A DNA stretch of 6,881 nucleotides from contig JARGGF010000243.1 in assembly GCA_029210905.1 (NCBI GenBank), forward strand, positions 1-6,881, given 5' to 3'. This document shows, one piece after another, positions 1 to 6,080 of this stretch (positions within the stretch are counted from its first letter, which is position 1; every line of letters begins with the position of its first letter). This DNA is from Bacteroidales bacterium (GTDB lineage: Bacteria > Bacteroidota > Bacteroidia > Bacteroidales > NBLH01). Position numbers and translations under genes: made by a program. The notes beneath the pieces were generated by a model, which was not told the DNA's origin, searched no databases, and saw only the letters and a list, made by a program, of their open reading frames with translations.

Positions 1-389
1 CATACCATAAGTAGCTCCTATTCCAATTTCAAAATAAGACGAACCTGGTCCGAAAATGCGTAAATACATCCCATGTACTAATAAAAATGGATAGCTATCT
101 CCACTTTTTGATATATTAACTTCTAAATCGTTCCATCCAAGAGCAAAGCTGATTATATCTTGAGATTTGAACTGTATTTCGTTATTTAAAGACAAATAGC
201 CAACACCACCTAATTCAAGATAAACTGCATTATCAAATTTATTAGTTTCTTTTGTAGGAATAGTATCATTAATGTTTTCTATTATGCTTGATTGTTTTGG
301 TAATAACTATTACTTCGAAATGTATAATTCTTGGATAGCATATCAAGTAATAGAAAAACAACAAAAATAAACAAATAGAGTTTTTTCAT
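1..389 (-). pseudogene. Frameshifted, edge-truncated beta-barrel-like protein gene
   Basis: On the minus strand an ATG at 389-387 opens a 35-residue frame that begins MKKLYLFIFVVFLLLDML, a hydrophobic signal-peptide or membrane-anchor-like stretch. It stops at 284-282. A second frame is open from 306 to base 1, about 100 codons, with no usable start codon near its beginning. It reads through segments such as VYLELGGVGYLSLNNEIQF and SSYFEIGIGATYGM, whose alternating hydrophobic/aromatic pattern and LGG-x-G-x-x-SLN motif recall Bacteroidota outer-membrane beta-barrel-like proteins. The frames are related by a one-base loss. Restoring one A in the run at 298-295 (gene strand) joins them as ..SYYQKQSSIIEN... 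The gene continues past the left edge. A matching promoter lies at 421-452. A sequencing error in the homopolymer would look the same. Family assignment is by pattern only, and the function is unknown. Confidence 0.62.
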
Positions 390-420
390 AGCTTTACTGT
401 TAGATTAAGAAGTAGTTATG

Positions 421-452
421 CAAATATATGACTGGATGAAATCAAAGTCAAT
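421..452 (-). promoter_or_regulatory. Putative Bacteroidota promoter for the beta-barrel-like pseudogene
   Basis: On the minus strand, TATATTTG (428-421) matches the -7 consensus TAnnTTTG. ATTG (452-449) lies 20 bases upstream as a near match to the -33 TTTG. Transcription would start about 7 bases downstream, near 414, giving a leader of roughly 25 bases before the ATG at 389. The -33 half overlaps the start of the left direct-repeat copy (445-477). Motif match only. Confidence 0.5.
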
Positions 453-477
453 ATTTTTTTCGCGCCCAACTTATAAC
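445..477 (+). repeat. Imperfect direct repeat, left copy
   Basis: This copy has AAGTCAA (445-451), then a T-rich run, then GCGCCCAACTTATAAC (462-477). The right copy at 639-678 has the same order: AAGTCAA, an ATATTTT run, then GCGCCCAAGTTCTAAAC. The two copies bracket roughly 200 bases with no convincing gene. They differ by small insertions between the shared blocks. The GCGCCCAA block followed by TT-x-TAA-AC is the best conserved part. Confidence 0.55.
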
Positions 478-510
478 AATAAATATACGTAATGCGGGGC
501 TCCTATTGGT

Positions 511-587
511 CCAAGTTTCTAACGAGGCTGCATAGTCTGCGACTTGGAATGGAAATGTTTGCAGTATGATACTGCTCTATTTGCAAA
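511..587 (+). repeat. Structured non-coding element, copy 1
   Basis: CCAAGT (511-516) can pair with ACTTGG (542-547). This is followed by the perfect inverted repeat GCAGTATgATACTGC (561-575) and then TTTGCAAAG. A related string lies downstream of the hypothetical gene (1429-1487): ATAGT, CTTGGA, CAGT..ACTG and GCAAA occur in the same order. The spacing from CTTGGA to CAGT is 19 bases in both copies. Across the ungapped 32-base core (543-574 versus 1446-1477) I count 21 identities. Homology is therefore probable but not proven. Confidence 0.45.
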
Positions 588-638
588 GCTGAAGGGCAGT
601 AAAAGATGAAAAGTATGGAGAATGAGTTAAATAAAAAT

Positions 639-678
639 AAGTCAAAAACTTAAATATTTTGGCGCCCAAGTTCTAAAC
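639..678 (+). repeat. Imperfect direct repeat, right copy
   Basis: Partner of 445-477. It has AAGTCAA (639-645), an ATATTTT run (654-660) and GGCGCCCAAGTTCTAAAC (661-678). Within it, CAAGTT (667-672) and AACTTG (676-681) form a perfect 6-bp inverted repeat with a 3-base loop. The left copy lacks that symmetry, because it reads CAACTTATAAC there. Confidence 0.55.
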
Positions 679-712
679 TTGAACGATGCAGCGATGAAGC
701 AAACCCGGAACA

Positions 713-746
713 TTTAGGGAGTATCTGTATAAATAGCCTATCTTTG
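713..746 (+). promoter_or_regulatory. Putative promoter of the hypothetical gene at 770
   Basis: TATCTTTG (739-746) is an exact match to the Bacteroidota -7 element TAnnTTTG. TTTA (713-716), 22 bases upstream, is a weak match to the -33 TTTG. A start near 753 would give a very short leader of about 17 bases to the ATG at 770. The -7 string is identical to the one in the tlpA-like promoter (5918-5911, minus). Confidence 0.55.
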
Positions 747-769
747 CGATTTACAAAAGCCATGTATTT

Positions 770-1351
770 ATGAAGTCTATATTTATTATTGCAAACCTAA
801 TTCTACTCACTACAGAAAGTTTTTTTCAAAACAGTAACCAGGTAAATAACTTTCAAAAGAATGAAGATCCCCGGATTATTAAAATTAGTAAATGGTATCA
901 GGAAATACAAAATAATGTAAAAAATGATGCATACGAAATTGTAAATAATCAGAATGTGTGCTATTTAACAAAAAAAGATAAAAAGCTTGTTCTTGTTTCT
1001 GTTGGTGTTTACAATGATTACAACGAATTTGTGGAGGAGTATTATATTAGAAATGATAAATTATTCTTTTATTATTCGAAAGAAACAAGTATGGAAAACA
1101 TAACCAAAAAACCCGGTGGTATTACCAATGAAGATGAAACAGAGGCAATAGAATACAGCGTGCAGGAAAAAAGAATCTATTTCGACAATGATAAGGCGAT
1201 AAGGCATTTAATAAAAGAAGTAATTATTAAGCCTGGGGAAAATCATGAAGAGGAAATCCTTAAAGCAAAAAACAAATATGAAACCATTGATAAAATTGAT
1301 CCAGAGCTTTATATTATAAGAGTAAACAGATGGATTAAGGAACTAAATTAA
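770..1351 (+). CDS. Exported hypothetical protein, 193 residues
   Basis: I do not recognise a named family. Residues 1-20 form a short signal-peptide-like segment (MKSIFIIANLILLTTESFF). There is no lipobox cysteine, so a periplasmic or surface location is inferred rather than lipidation. The mature part is highly charged, with many Lys, Glu, Asp and Asn residues and a single Cys (64). Aromatic-rich strands occur around 62-104 (for example the EEYYIRNDKLFFYYS segment), followed by a Glu/Lys-rich C-terminal region that ends near a helix-like IDPELYIIRVNRWIKELN. The IIKISKWYQEI stretch near residue 36 resembles the N-terminal part of uncharacterised secreted Bacteroidota proteins, a recollection rather than a search result. 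The start is the first ATG of the long frame and has no Shine-Dalgarno sequence. A 3-codon frame (762-773) overlaps the start by ATGA. The gene is visibly A/T-rich, stands alone, and lies between related structured non-coding sequences. Confidence 0.75.
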   Translation: MKSIFIIANLILLTTESFFQNSNQVNNFQKNEDPRIIKISKWYQEIQNNVKNDAYEIVNNQNVCYLTKKDKKLVLVSVGVYNDYNEFVEEYYIRNDKLFFYYSKETSMENITKKPGGITNEDETEAIEYSVQEKRIYFDNDKAIRHLIKEVIIKPGENHEEEILKAKNKYETIDKIDPELYIIRVNRWIKELN

Positions 1352-1353
1352 TA

Positions 1354-1420
1354 AACCCGGATTTGTCATTTGAAAAATATCAATATTTCAAATGACAACA
1401 GCCGCAAACCGTGCCGGGTT
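1354..1420 (+). terminator. Nested stem-loop after the hypothetical gene, possible terminator
   Basis: Directly after the stop codon at 1349-1351 there is a perfect 13-bp inverted repeat, TTGTCATTTGAAA (1363-1375) with TTTCAAATGACAA (1386-1398), and a 10-base loop. An outer 7-bp pair, AACCCGG (1354-1360) with CCGGGTT (1414-1420), encloses it asymmetrically. The inner stem is A/T-rich and no clean U-tract follows, so it is not a textbook intrinsic terminator. It could equally protect a transcript end or be part of a mobile or repeat structure. Confidence 0.5.
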
Positions 1421-1428
1421 AAGACAGA

Positions 1429-1487
1429 ATAGTTCGCATCTTCGGCTTGGACTTAAAAAACCAGCAGTGTATTACTGGTAATGCAAA
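1429..1487 (+). repeat. Structured non-coding element, diverged copy 2
   Basis: This shares the ordered blocks ATAGT (1429-1433), CTTGGA (1446-1451), CAGTgtatTACTG (1465-1477) and GCAAA (1483-1487) with the element at 511-587. Two spacings differ, by 6 and 3 bases. The hairpin here is ACCAG (1460-1464) with CTGGT (1475-1479). It replaces the 7-bp stem of copy 1, so pairing is retained although the sequence differs. Both copies run in the same orientation and flank the gene at 770-1351. Confidence 0.4.
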
Positions 1488-1530
1488 CAAAGAGACTGTG
1501 CTGATACTTTGGATAAAACAATTTTAAAGA

Positions 1531-1567
1531 ACACGATGGAATCGTCCGCCAGGACATTCCATCGTGT
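1531..1567 (-). terminator. Hairpin terminator of the tlpA-like/metH transcription unit
   Basis: Five bases beyond the metH stop codon (1575-1573, minus) lies a long hairpin. ACACGATGGAAT (1531-1542) pairs perfectly with ATTCCATCGTGT (1556-1567). Beyond one unpaired base, GTCC (1544-1547) pairs with GGAC (1552-1555) around a GCCA loop. The minus-strand sequence then continues TCTTTAAAATTGTTTT, a broken U-rich tail. The position, stem length and tail support an intrinsic terminator for leftward transcription. No gene approaches it from the other side, apart from the plus-strand gene ending at 1351. Confidence 0.8.
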
Positions 1568-1572
1568 ATTAA

Positions 1573-4500
1573 TCAATAAGCCAAATTGCTCCCCAAATAC
1601 CTCTCAACCTGCTCTACCGAAATATTTTTTCGTTCTGCATAATCAACTACCTGATCTTTAGATAATTTACTAATATTGAAATACTTTGATTCGGGATGTG
1701 CAAAATACAATCCACAAACAGTGGCGGCTGGCCATACTGCATGATTTTCAGTTAGTTTTAGACCTAATTTCTCTTCGGCACCTAGAATTTTAAAAAGGGT
1801 TTCCTTTTCAGAATGATCAGGGCAGGCAGGATAGCCAAATGCCGGTCTGATTCCCTGGAACCGCGATTTCAATAAATCATCAAATTCCAGATTTTCATCG
1901 GGGGCATGTGCCCATAATTCTTTGCGTACTTTTTCGTGCATTAATTCTGTAAAGGCCTCTGCCAATCTGTCGGCCAGCACTTTTATCATTATGGCATTGT
2001 AGTCATCGTTGTCTTCTTCGAATCTCTTTACCCATTCGTCAGTTCCAATTCCAGTGGTACATGCAAAAGTACCAATGTAATCTGTTAAGCCTGTTTCTTT
2101 TGGGGCAATATAATCGGCCAATGATAAATATTTTACATTATCTCCCTCTACTTCAACCTGTTGCCTTAAATGATGGAATTTAGCCAGTAGCTCTTTTTTG
2201 CTTTTATCAGTGTATACTTCTGTTGAATCGCCTACACCATTTGCCGGGTGAATGCCAATAACAGCTTTGGCTATCAACATTTTATCAGCAATTATTTTAT
2301 CGAGCATTGCATTGGCATCATCAAATAATTTTTTGGCTTCTTTTCCTTTTTCCGGATGCTCAAAGATCCTTGGATATTTCCCCTTAATTTCCCAGGCACT
2401 AAAAAAGAAAGTCCAGTCGATATATTTTCTTATTTCATTAATGTCGTAATCGTTAAATTCTTTTAAACCAATAAATTGCGGATGATGAATATCATTTTCG
2501 GACCATTCAATTATTGTTTTGTTTTTGCGGGCAGTCTCCAAATCTACATATTTTCGGTTTTTCCCCTGATAGGTTTCACGCACCAGCTCATATTCTTCGG
2601 CATATTTCTTAATAAAACTGTTTTTTTCGGTAGGTGAAATCAGACTGCTGGTAACGCCCACACTTCTTGAAGCATCCAAAACATGGATGGTTGGGCCGCT
2701 ATACATTGGTGCAATTTTAACAGCTGTATGTATTTTAGAAGTAGTGGCACCGCCAATTAAAAGAGGAATATTTAAGCCTTTCTTTTCCATTTCTTTGGCC
2801 ACATGGGCCATTTCTTCAAGCGAAGGTGTAATCAGGCCGCTTAATCCGATAATGTCCACTTTTTCCTGTTCTGCTACTTCAATAATTTTATCTGCTGGAA
2901 TCATCACTCCCAGATCAATTACTTCAAAATTGTTACAGGCCAATACTACGCCCACAATATTTTTTCCAATGTCATGTACATCACCTTTTACTGTGGCCAT
3001 CAATACTTTAGCAGCTGCACTTGTATTGCCCTGTGCTTTTTTCTCTTTCTCAATGTAGGGCAATAATATGGCTACTCCCTTTTTCATCACCCTGGCACTT
3101 TTTACCACCTGCGGCAGGAACATTTTACCGCTTCCGAATAAATCGCCTACCACATTCATTCCGGCCATCAGCGGGCCTTCAATTACTTCAAGGGCAAAAG
3201 GATAGTTCTGCCGTGCCTCTTCAACATCAGCTTCAATATAGTCGGTAATTCCTTTAATCAATGCATGTTTTAGTCGTTCATTGACATCTTTCTCACGCCA
3301 ATCGTCTTTAATAATTGTTTTTTCTTTAGATTGGATTACTTTTTCTGCAAAATCGATTAAACGCTCCGTGGCATCAGGCCTTCTGTTTAACACAACATCT
3401 TCGGTCAATTCCAGCAAATCTTTTGGTATTTCATCATAAATCTGCAACATTCCGGCGTTTACAATTCCCATATCCAAACCAGCCTGAATGGCATGGTATA
3501 AAAATACAGAATGGATGGCTTCACGAACCAGGTTATTGCCTCTGAATGAGAATGATAGATTGCTTACACCTCCACTGACTTTAGCATGAGGAAGGTTTTC
3601 TTTTATCCAGCGGGTTGCGTTAATAAAGTCTACCCCATAATTGTTATGCTCTTCAATTCCTGTTGCAACCGTTAGAATATTAGGGTCAAAAATAATATCC
3701 TGCGCCGGGTACTTAACTATTTCAGTAAGGATTTTATAAGCACGTTCTGCAATGGCTATTTTTCTTTCGTAAGAGGAGGCTTGCCCTTCTTCATCAAAAG
3801 CCATTACGACAACTGCAGCACCATACCTTTTTATTTTTTTGGCCTGGGCAATAAATTGTTCCTCGCCTTCCTTTAAACTGATTGAATTAACAATAGTTTT
3901 ACCTTGCAGACACTTTAAACCTGCTTCAATTACATTCCACTTGGATGAATCGATCATTACCGGAACCCGCGAAATATCAGGCTCAGCCATCAATAAATTA
4001 AGAAATGTAACCATTTCTTTTTCAGCATCTAACATGGCATCATCCAGGTTTATATCAATAACCTGGGCACCATTTTCAACCTGCTGGCGGGCAACTGAAA
4101 GAGCTTCTTCATATTTTCCTTCGCGAATTAAACGGGCAAACTTGATAGAACCTGCAACATTGGTCCGCTCACCAATATTGATAAAATTACTCTGTCTGTT
4201 TATGGTCAAAGGTTCCAGTCCGCTTATGCGTGTTTCGGTCTTAATTTCAGGAATTTCGTGTTTTTTTGATATGGCTGCAATACGTGCAATTTCTTTAATA
4301 TGATCAGGTGTAGTTCCGCAGCATCCACCAATTATATTTACATAATGATTGTCAAGATATTCAGCAACCTGAATTGCCATTTTTTCGGGTGTTTCATCAT
4401 ATTCGCCCAGTTCGTTTGGTAAACCGGCATTGGGATAAGCGCTGATATAAAAAGGAGCTTTTTCTGATAATTCTTCAATGTAGGGTTGCAAATCATGTGC

Positions 4501-5250
4501 ACCGAAAGCGCAATTTAAACCAATTGATAAAAGCTTAATGTGCGAGAGTGAATTAAGAAAAGCTTCAAGAGTCTGTCCTGAAAGTGTACGTCCGCTTTTG
4601 TCGGTAATAGTTCCGGAAACCATTACCGGAAAATCAGTTAATCCCCTCTCTTCCAGCAAAGTATCAATGGCAAATAAAGCTGCTTTGGCATTAAGGGTAT
4701 CAAAAATTGTTTCCACCAATAAAATATCTGCACCACCATCGAGCAAGCCCTTGGCCTGAATGGCATAGGCATTAGAGACATCGTCAAAAGAAACCGCCCT
4801 GTACCCAGGATCGTTAACATCGGGCGACATGGAGGCGGTTTTATTCATAGGGCCCATAGAACCTGCGACAAACCTGGGTTTTTCAGGATCCATTTCAGTA
4901 TATTTATTAGCAGCTATTTTGGCTATTTTAGCCGCTTCGAGGTTGATTTCATAGGCCAAATCTTCCATTTTATAATCCGCCAAAGAAACTGCAGTGGCAT
5001 TAAATGTATTGGTTTCAATAATATCAGAACCGGCCTCAAGGTACTGTTCATGAATGGCCATAATTACATCGGGCCTGGTTATGGATAATAAATCGTTATT
5101 TCCCTTTAAATCAATAGGATAATCTTTAAATCGTTCGCCTCTGAAATCTACTTCACTTAATTTATAATTTTGAATAAGAGAACCCATTGCACCATCAAGG
5201 ACCAGGACTCTTTTTTTTATCTCATCAAAGACATTATATTTTGTTTTCAT
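1573..5250 (-). CDS. metH: Cobalamin-dependent methionine synthase MetH
   Basis: A cytosolic enzyme that transfers the methyl group of 5-methyltetrahydrofolate to homocysteine through methylcobalamin, giving methionine and tetrahydrofolate. Its 1225 residues match the usual full length, and all four modules are present. The homocysteine-binding barrel covers about 1-325, with zinc ligands Cys247 (GLNCAFG) and Cys310/Cys311 (IIGGCCGTTP). The pterin-binding barrel covers about 350-615 (FINIGERTNVAGS, IDINLDDAMLD). The cobalamin cap and Rossmann domain cover about 645-880, with the lower-ligand motif GDVHDIGKN (Asp757, His759), Ser810 and GG at 833-834. The AdoMet reactivation domain covers about 900-1225, with Asp945 in YIDWTFFF and RPAFGYPACPDH (Arg1135, Tyr1140). 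The ATG at 5250 precedes the barrel start normally, without a Shine-Dalgarno sequence. The tlpA-like gene lies 39 bases upstream with no promoter between, so co-transcription is likely. No cobalamin riboswitch or metF gene is visible alongside. The gene is intact with no missing key residue. Confidence 0.98.
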   Translation of the reverse strand: MKTKYNVFDEIKKRVLVLDGAMGSLIQNYKLSEVDFRGERFKDYPIDLKGNNDLLSITRPDVIMAIHEQYLEAGSDIIETNTFNATAVSLADYKMEDLAYEINLEAAKIAKIAANKYTEMDPEKPRFVAGSMGPMNKTASMSPDVNDPGYRAVSFDDVSNAYAIQAKGLLDGGADILLVETIFDTLNAKAALFAIDTLLEERGLTDFPVMVSGTITDKSGRTLSGQTLEAFLNSLSHIKLLSIGLNCAFGAHDLQPYIEELSEKAPFYISAYPNAGLPNELGEYDETPEKMAIQVAEYLDNHYVNIIGGCCGTTPDHIKEIARIAAISKKHEIPEIKTETRISGLEPLTINRQSNFINIGERTNVAGSIKFARLIREGKYEEALSVARQQVENGAQVIDINLDDAMLDAEKEMVTFLNLLMAEPDISRVPVMIDSSKWNVIEAGLKCLQGKTIVNSISLKEGEEQFIAQAKKIKRYGAAVVVMAFDEEGQASSYERKIAIAERAYKILTEIVKYPAQDIIFDPNILTVATGIEEHNNYGVDFINATRWIKENLPHAKVSGGVSNLSFSFRGNNLVREAIHSVFLYHAIQAGLDMGIVNAGMLQIYDEIPKDLLELTEDVVLNRRPDATERLIDFAEKVIQSKEKTIIKDDWREKDVNERLKHALIKGITDYIEADVEEARQNYPFALEVIEGPLMAGMNVVGDLFGSGKMFLPQVVKSARVMKKGVAILLPYIEKEKKAQGNTSAAAKVLMATVKGDVHDIGKNIVGVVLACNNFEVIDLGVMIPADKIIEVAEQEKVDIIGLSGLITPSLEEMAHVAKEMEKKGLNIPLLIGGATTSKIHTAVKIAPMYSGPTIHVLDASRSVGVTSSLISPTEKNSFIKKYAEEYELVRETYQGKNRKYVDLETARKNKTIIEWSENDIHHPQFIGLKEFNDYDINEIRKYIDWTFFFSAWEIKGKYPRIFEHPEKGKEAKKLFDDANAMLDKIIADKMLIAKAVIGIHPANGVGDSTEVYTDKSKKELLAKFHHLRQQVEVEGDNVKYLSLADYIAPKETGLTDYIGTFACTTGIGTDEWVKRFEEDNDDYNAIMIKVLADRLAEAFTELMHEKVRKELWAHAPDENLEFDDLLKSRFQGIRPAFGYPACPDHSEKETLFKILGAEEKLGLKLTENHAVWPAATVCGLYFAHPESKYFNISKLSKDQVVDYAERKNISVEQVERYLGSNLAY

Positions 5251-5289
5251 TTTAGTATTTCTTAATCAATTAGTTTTGGTGTTAGTTAA

Positions 5290-5832
5290 TTATAAAAGCA
5301 ATTCTTCAATCTTTTTTATTAGTTGATTAAATTCGTTTTGCTCAAACAGGCGGGTCATAAAAACAATTTTGCCCTCTTTATCAATTAAAATATTTCTTGT
5401 TACGCCGGCATTTTCATCAGCATACTTTTTAAATATGCTGCCATCTTCATCCAATATCAAAGGATAAGTAACTTTGGTTTTTTTTGCAAATTTTAAAACT
5501 TTTTCGGCATATTCTTTTCTATCAACACCATAAATATGTAAACCCTTGTTTTTGAATGTATTCCAGATGTCTTTTTCGATATGTGGCATTTCTTTTATAC
5601 ATACTCCACACCAACTAGCAGTAAACTGCAACATTACCACTTTTCCTCTCAAATCAGATAATTTCATTGATGGTTTGTTATCGGGGAATTTTATTGTAAA
5701 GTCAGGGGCCTGCTCTCCTGTTTTTACAATAAAACCTCTGTCATCAGGAGTTTTATTTGAGTTTTGAGCCATTGAAGAAATGCTTATTATAAATAGAATG
5801 GCGATAAAAAGCAGAGAAAAATTTCTAGTCAT
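5290..5832 (-). CDS. Exported TlpA/AhpC-TSA-type thiol-disulfide protein
   Basis: A 180-residue thioredoxin-fold protein, probably acting on thiols or disulfides in the periplasm. Residues 1-22 form a signal peptide ending SISSMA, with cleavage likely before Gln23. There is no lipobox. The fold begins with GEQAPDFTIKF (39-49) and KLSDLRGKVVMLQFTASW. The active site is Trp74-Cys75-Gly76-Val77-Cys78, typical of the TlpA/ResA group. A peroxiredoxin-like C-terminal half follows (YPLILDEDGSIFKKY, then NILIDKEGKIVF). At the usual cis-proline position of thioredoxins (GVPTTFLID) this protein reads GVTRNILID, with Thr145 instead of Pro, closer to AhpC/TSA proteins. It is the first gene of the unit with metH, and its own promoter lies at 5911-5943. 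Substrate, partner and the oxidising or reducing direction cannot be told from sequence. Confidence 0.88.
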   Translation of the reverse strand: MTRNFSLLFIAILFIISISSMAQNSNKTPDDRGFIVKTGEQAPDFTIKFPDNKPSMKLSDLRGKVVMLQFTASWCGVCIKEMPHIEKDIWNTFKNKGLHIYGVDRKEYAEKVLKFAKKTKVTYPLILDEDGSIFKKYADENAGVTRNILIDKEGKIVFMTRLFEQNEFNQLIKKIEELLL

Positions 5833-5910
5833 ATTTCTGTTAAAATTTATAGATGCCTTATTTGTTAATCAGCTATAATTGTATACCTTTTAGCTATCAT
5901 ATATTGGCAT

Positions 5911-5943
5911 CAAAGATACAATAGAAATTTATAAAATTACAAA
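5911..5943 (-). promoter_or_regulatory. Promoter of the tlpA-like/metH unit
   Basis: On the minus strand TATCTTTG (5918-5911) is an exact -7 TAnnTTTG element, and TTTG (5943-5940) is an exact -33 element with a 21-base spacer. Transcription should start near 5904, leaving a leader of about 72 bases before the ATG at 5832. I saw no riboswitch fold in that leader. No competing promoter is seen in the 39 bases before metH, so this one probably serves both genes. Confidence 0.75.
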
Positions 5944-5970
5944 AGAGTATAAAAGAGCTTGATCTCTTTT
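5941..5970. repeat. Operator-like triplet of AAAAGAG sites
   Basis: AAAAGAG occurs at 5941-5947 and again at 5951-5957, exactly 10 bases apart (one helical turn). An inverted copy, CTCTTTT, lies at 5964-5970. The second and third copies form a perfect 7-bp inverted repeat around a 6-base loop. The cluster abuts and overlaps the -33 element of the tlpA-like promoter, where a repressor or activator could act. A low-complexity origin is possible because the region is A-rich. Confidence 0.35.
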
Positions 5971-6080
5971 TCAGGGGAAGTAAAAATAATAGAAAAGAAA
6001 TAATTTTGTAAAGGGCAGAAAATTAAATCATTAACAGATGTTTGTATGAATATAGAGCCTTCGTTTAACACTTGTATTGA

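Larger units (their letters stand above)
390..769. other. Long non-coding interval with structured repeats
   Basis: No credible protein gene is present in these 380 bases. The longest in-frame items are a 15-codon frame at 606-653 and a 3-codon frame at 762-773. The interval contains the promoter of the left pseudogene, an imperfect direct repeat (445-477 and 639-678), a paired CCAAGT/ACTTGG (511-516 with 542-547), a perfect 7-bp hairpin (561-575), a 6-bp hairpin (667-681) and a probable promoter for the gene at 770. The density of structure is higher than expected for a simple spacer. Confidence 0.6.

Noticed and set aside
282..306. Programmed -1 frameshifting in the beta-barrel-like gene
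   Set aside because: The sequence around the A run does not form an X-XXY-YYZ slippery heptamer in the incoming frame, and no stimulatory hairpin is evident after it.
462..632. Integron attC-like site: GCCCAAC (464-470) fits RYYYAAC and GTTAAAT (626-632) loosely fits GTTRRRY
   Set aside because: The two ends are not complementary to each other, the inner L boxes are missing, the length exceeds usual attC sites, the other repeat copy reads GCCCAAG, and no integrase is in view.
606..653. 15-codon frame starting MKSMENELNK
   Set aside because: Too short, no supporting start signal, and it runs into the right direct-repeat copy, so it is probably fortuitous.
445..1487. CRISPR array
   Set aside because: The repeats are imperfect, few and irregularly spaced, with a protein gene between two of them and no cas genes.
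4638..4820. Minus-strand 60-codon frame inside metH
   Set aside because: It is an alternative frame within the homocysteine-binding domain of an intact metH, with no independent support.
5251..5289. Cobalamin or AdoMet riboswitch controlling metH
   Set aside because: Only 39 bases separate metH from the upstream gene, too little for a cobalamin riboswitch, and no B12-box-like or SAM-riboswitch-like structure is visible there or in the tlpA-like leader.
2252..5767. Plus-strand open frames at 2252-2449, 2687-3058, 3021-3248, 3839-4303, 4538-4759 and 5546-5767
   Set aside because: All lie antisense within intact metH or the tlpA-like gene, give low-complexity or atypical proteins, and have no start signals. 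They are shadows of the real genes.
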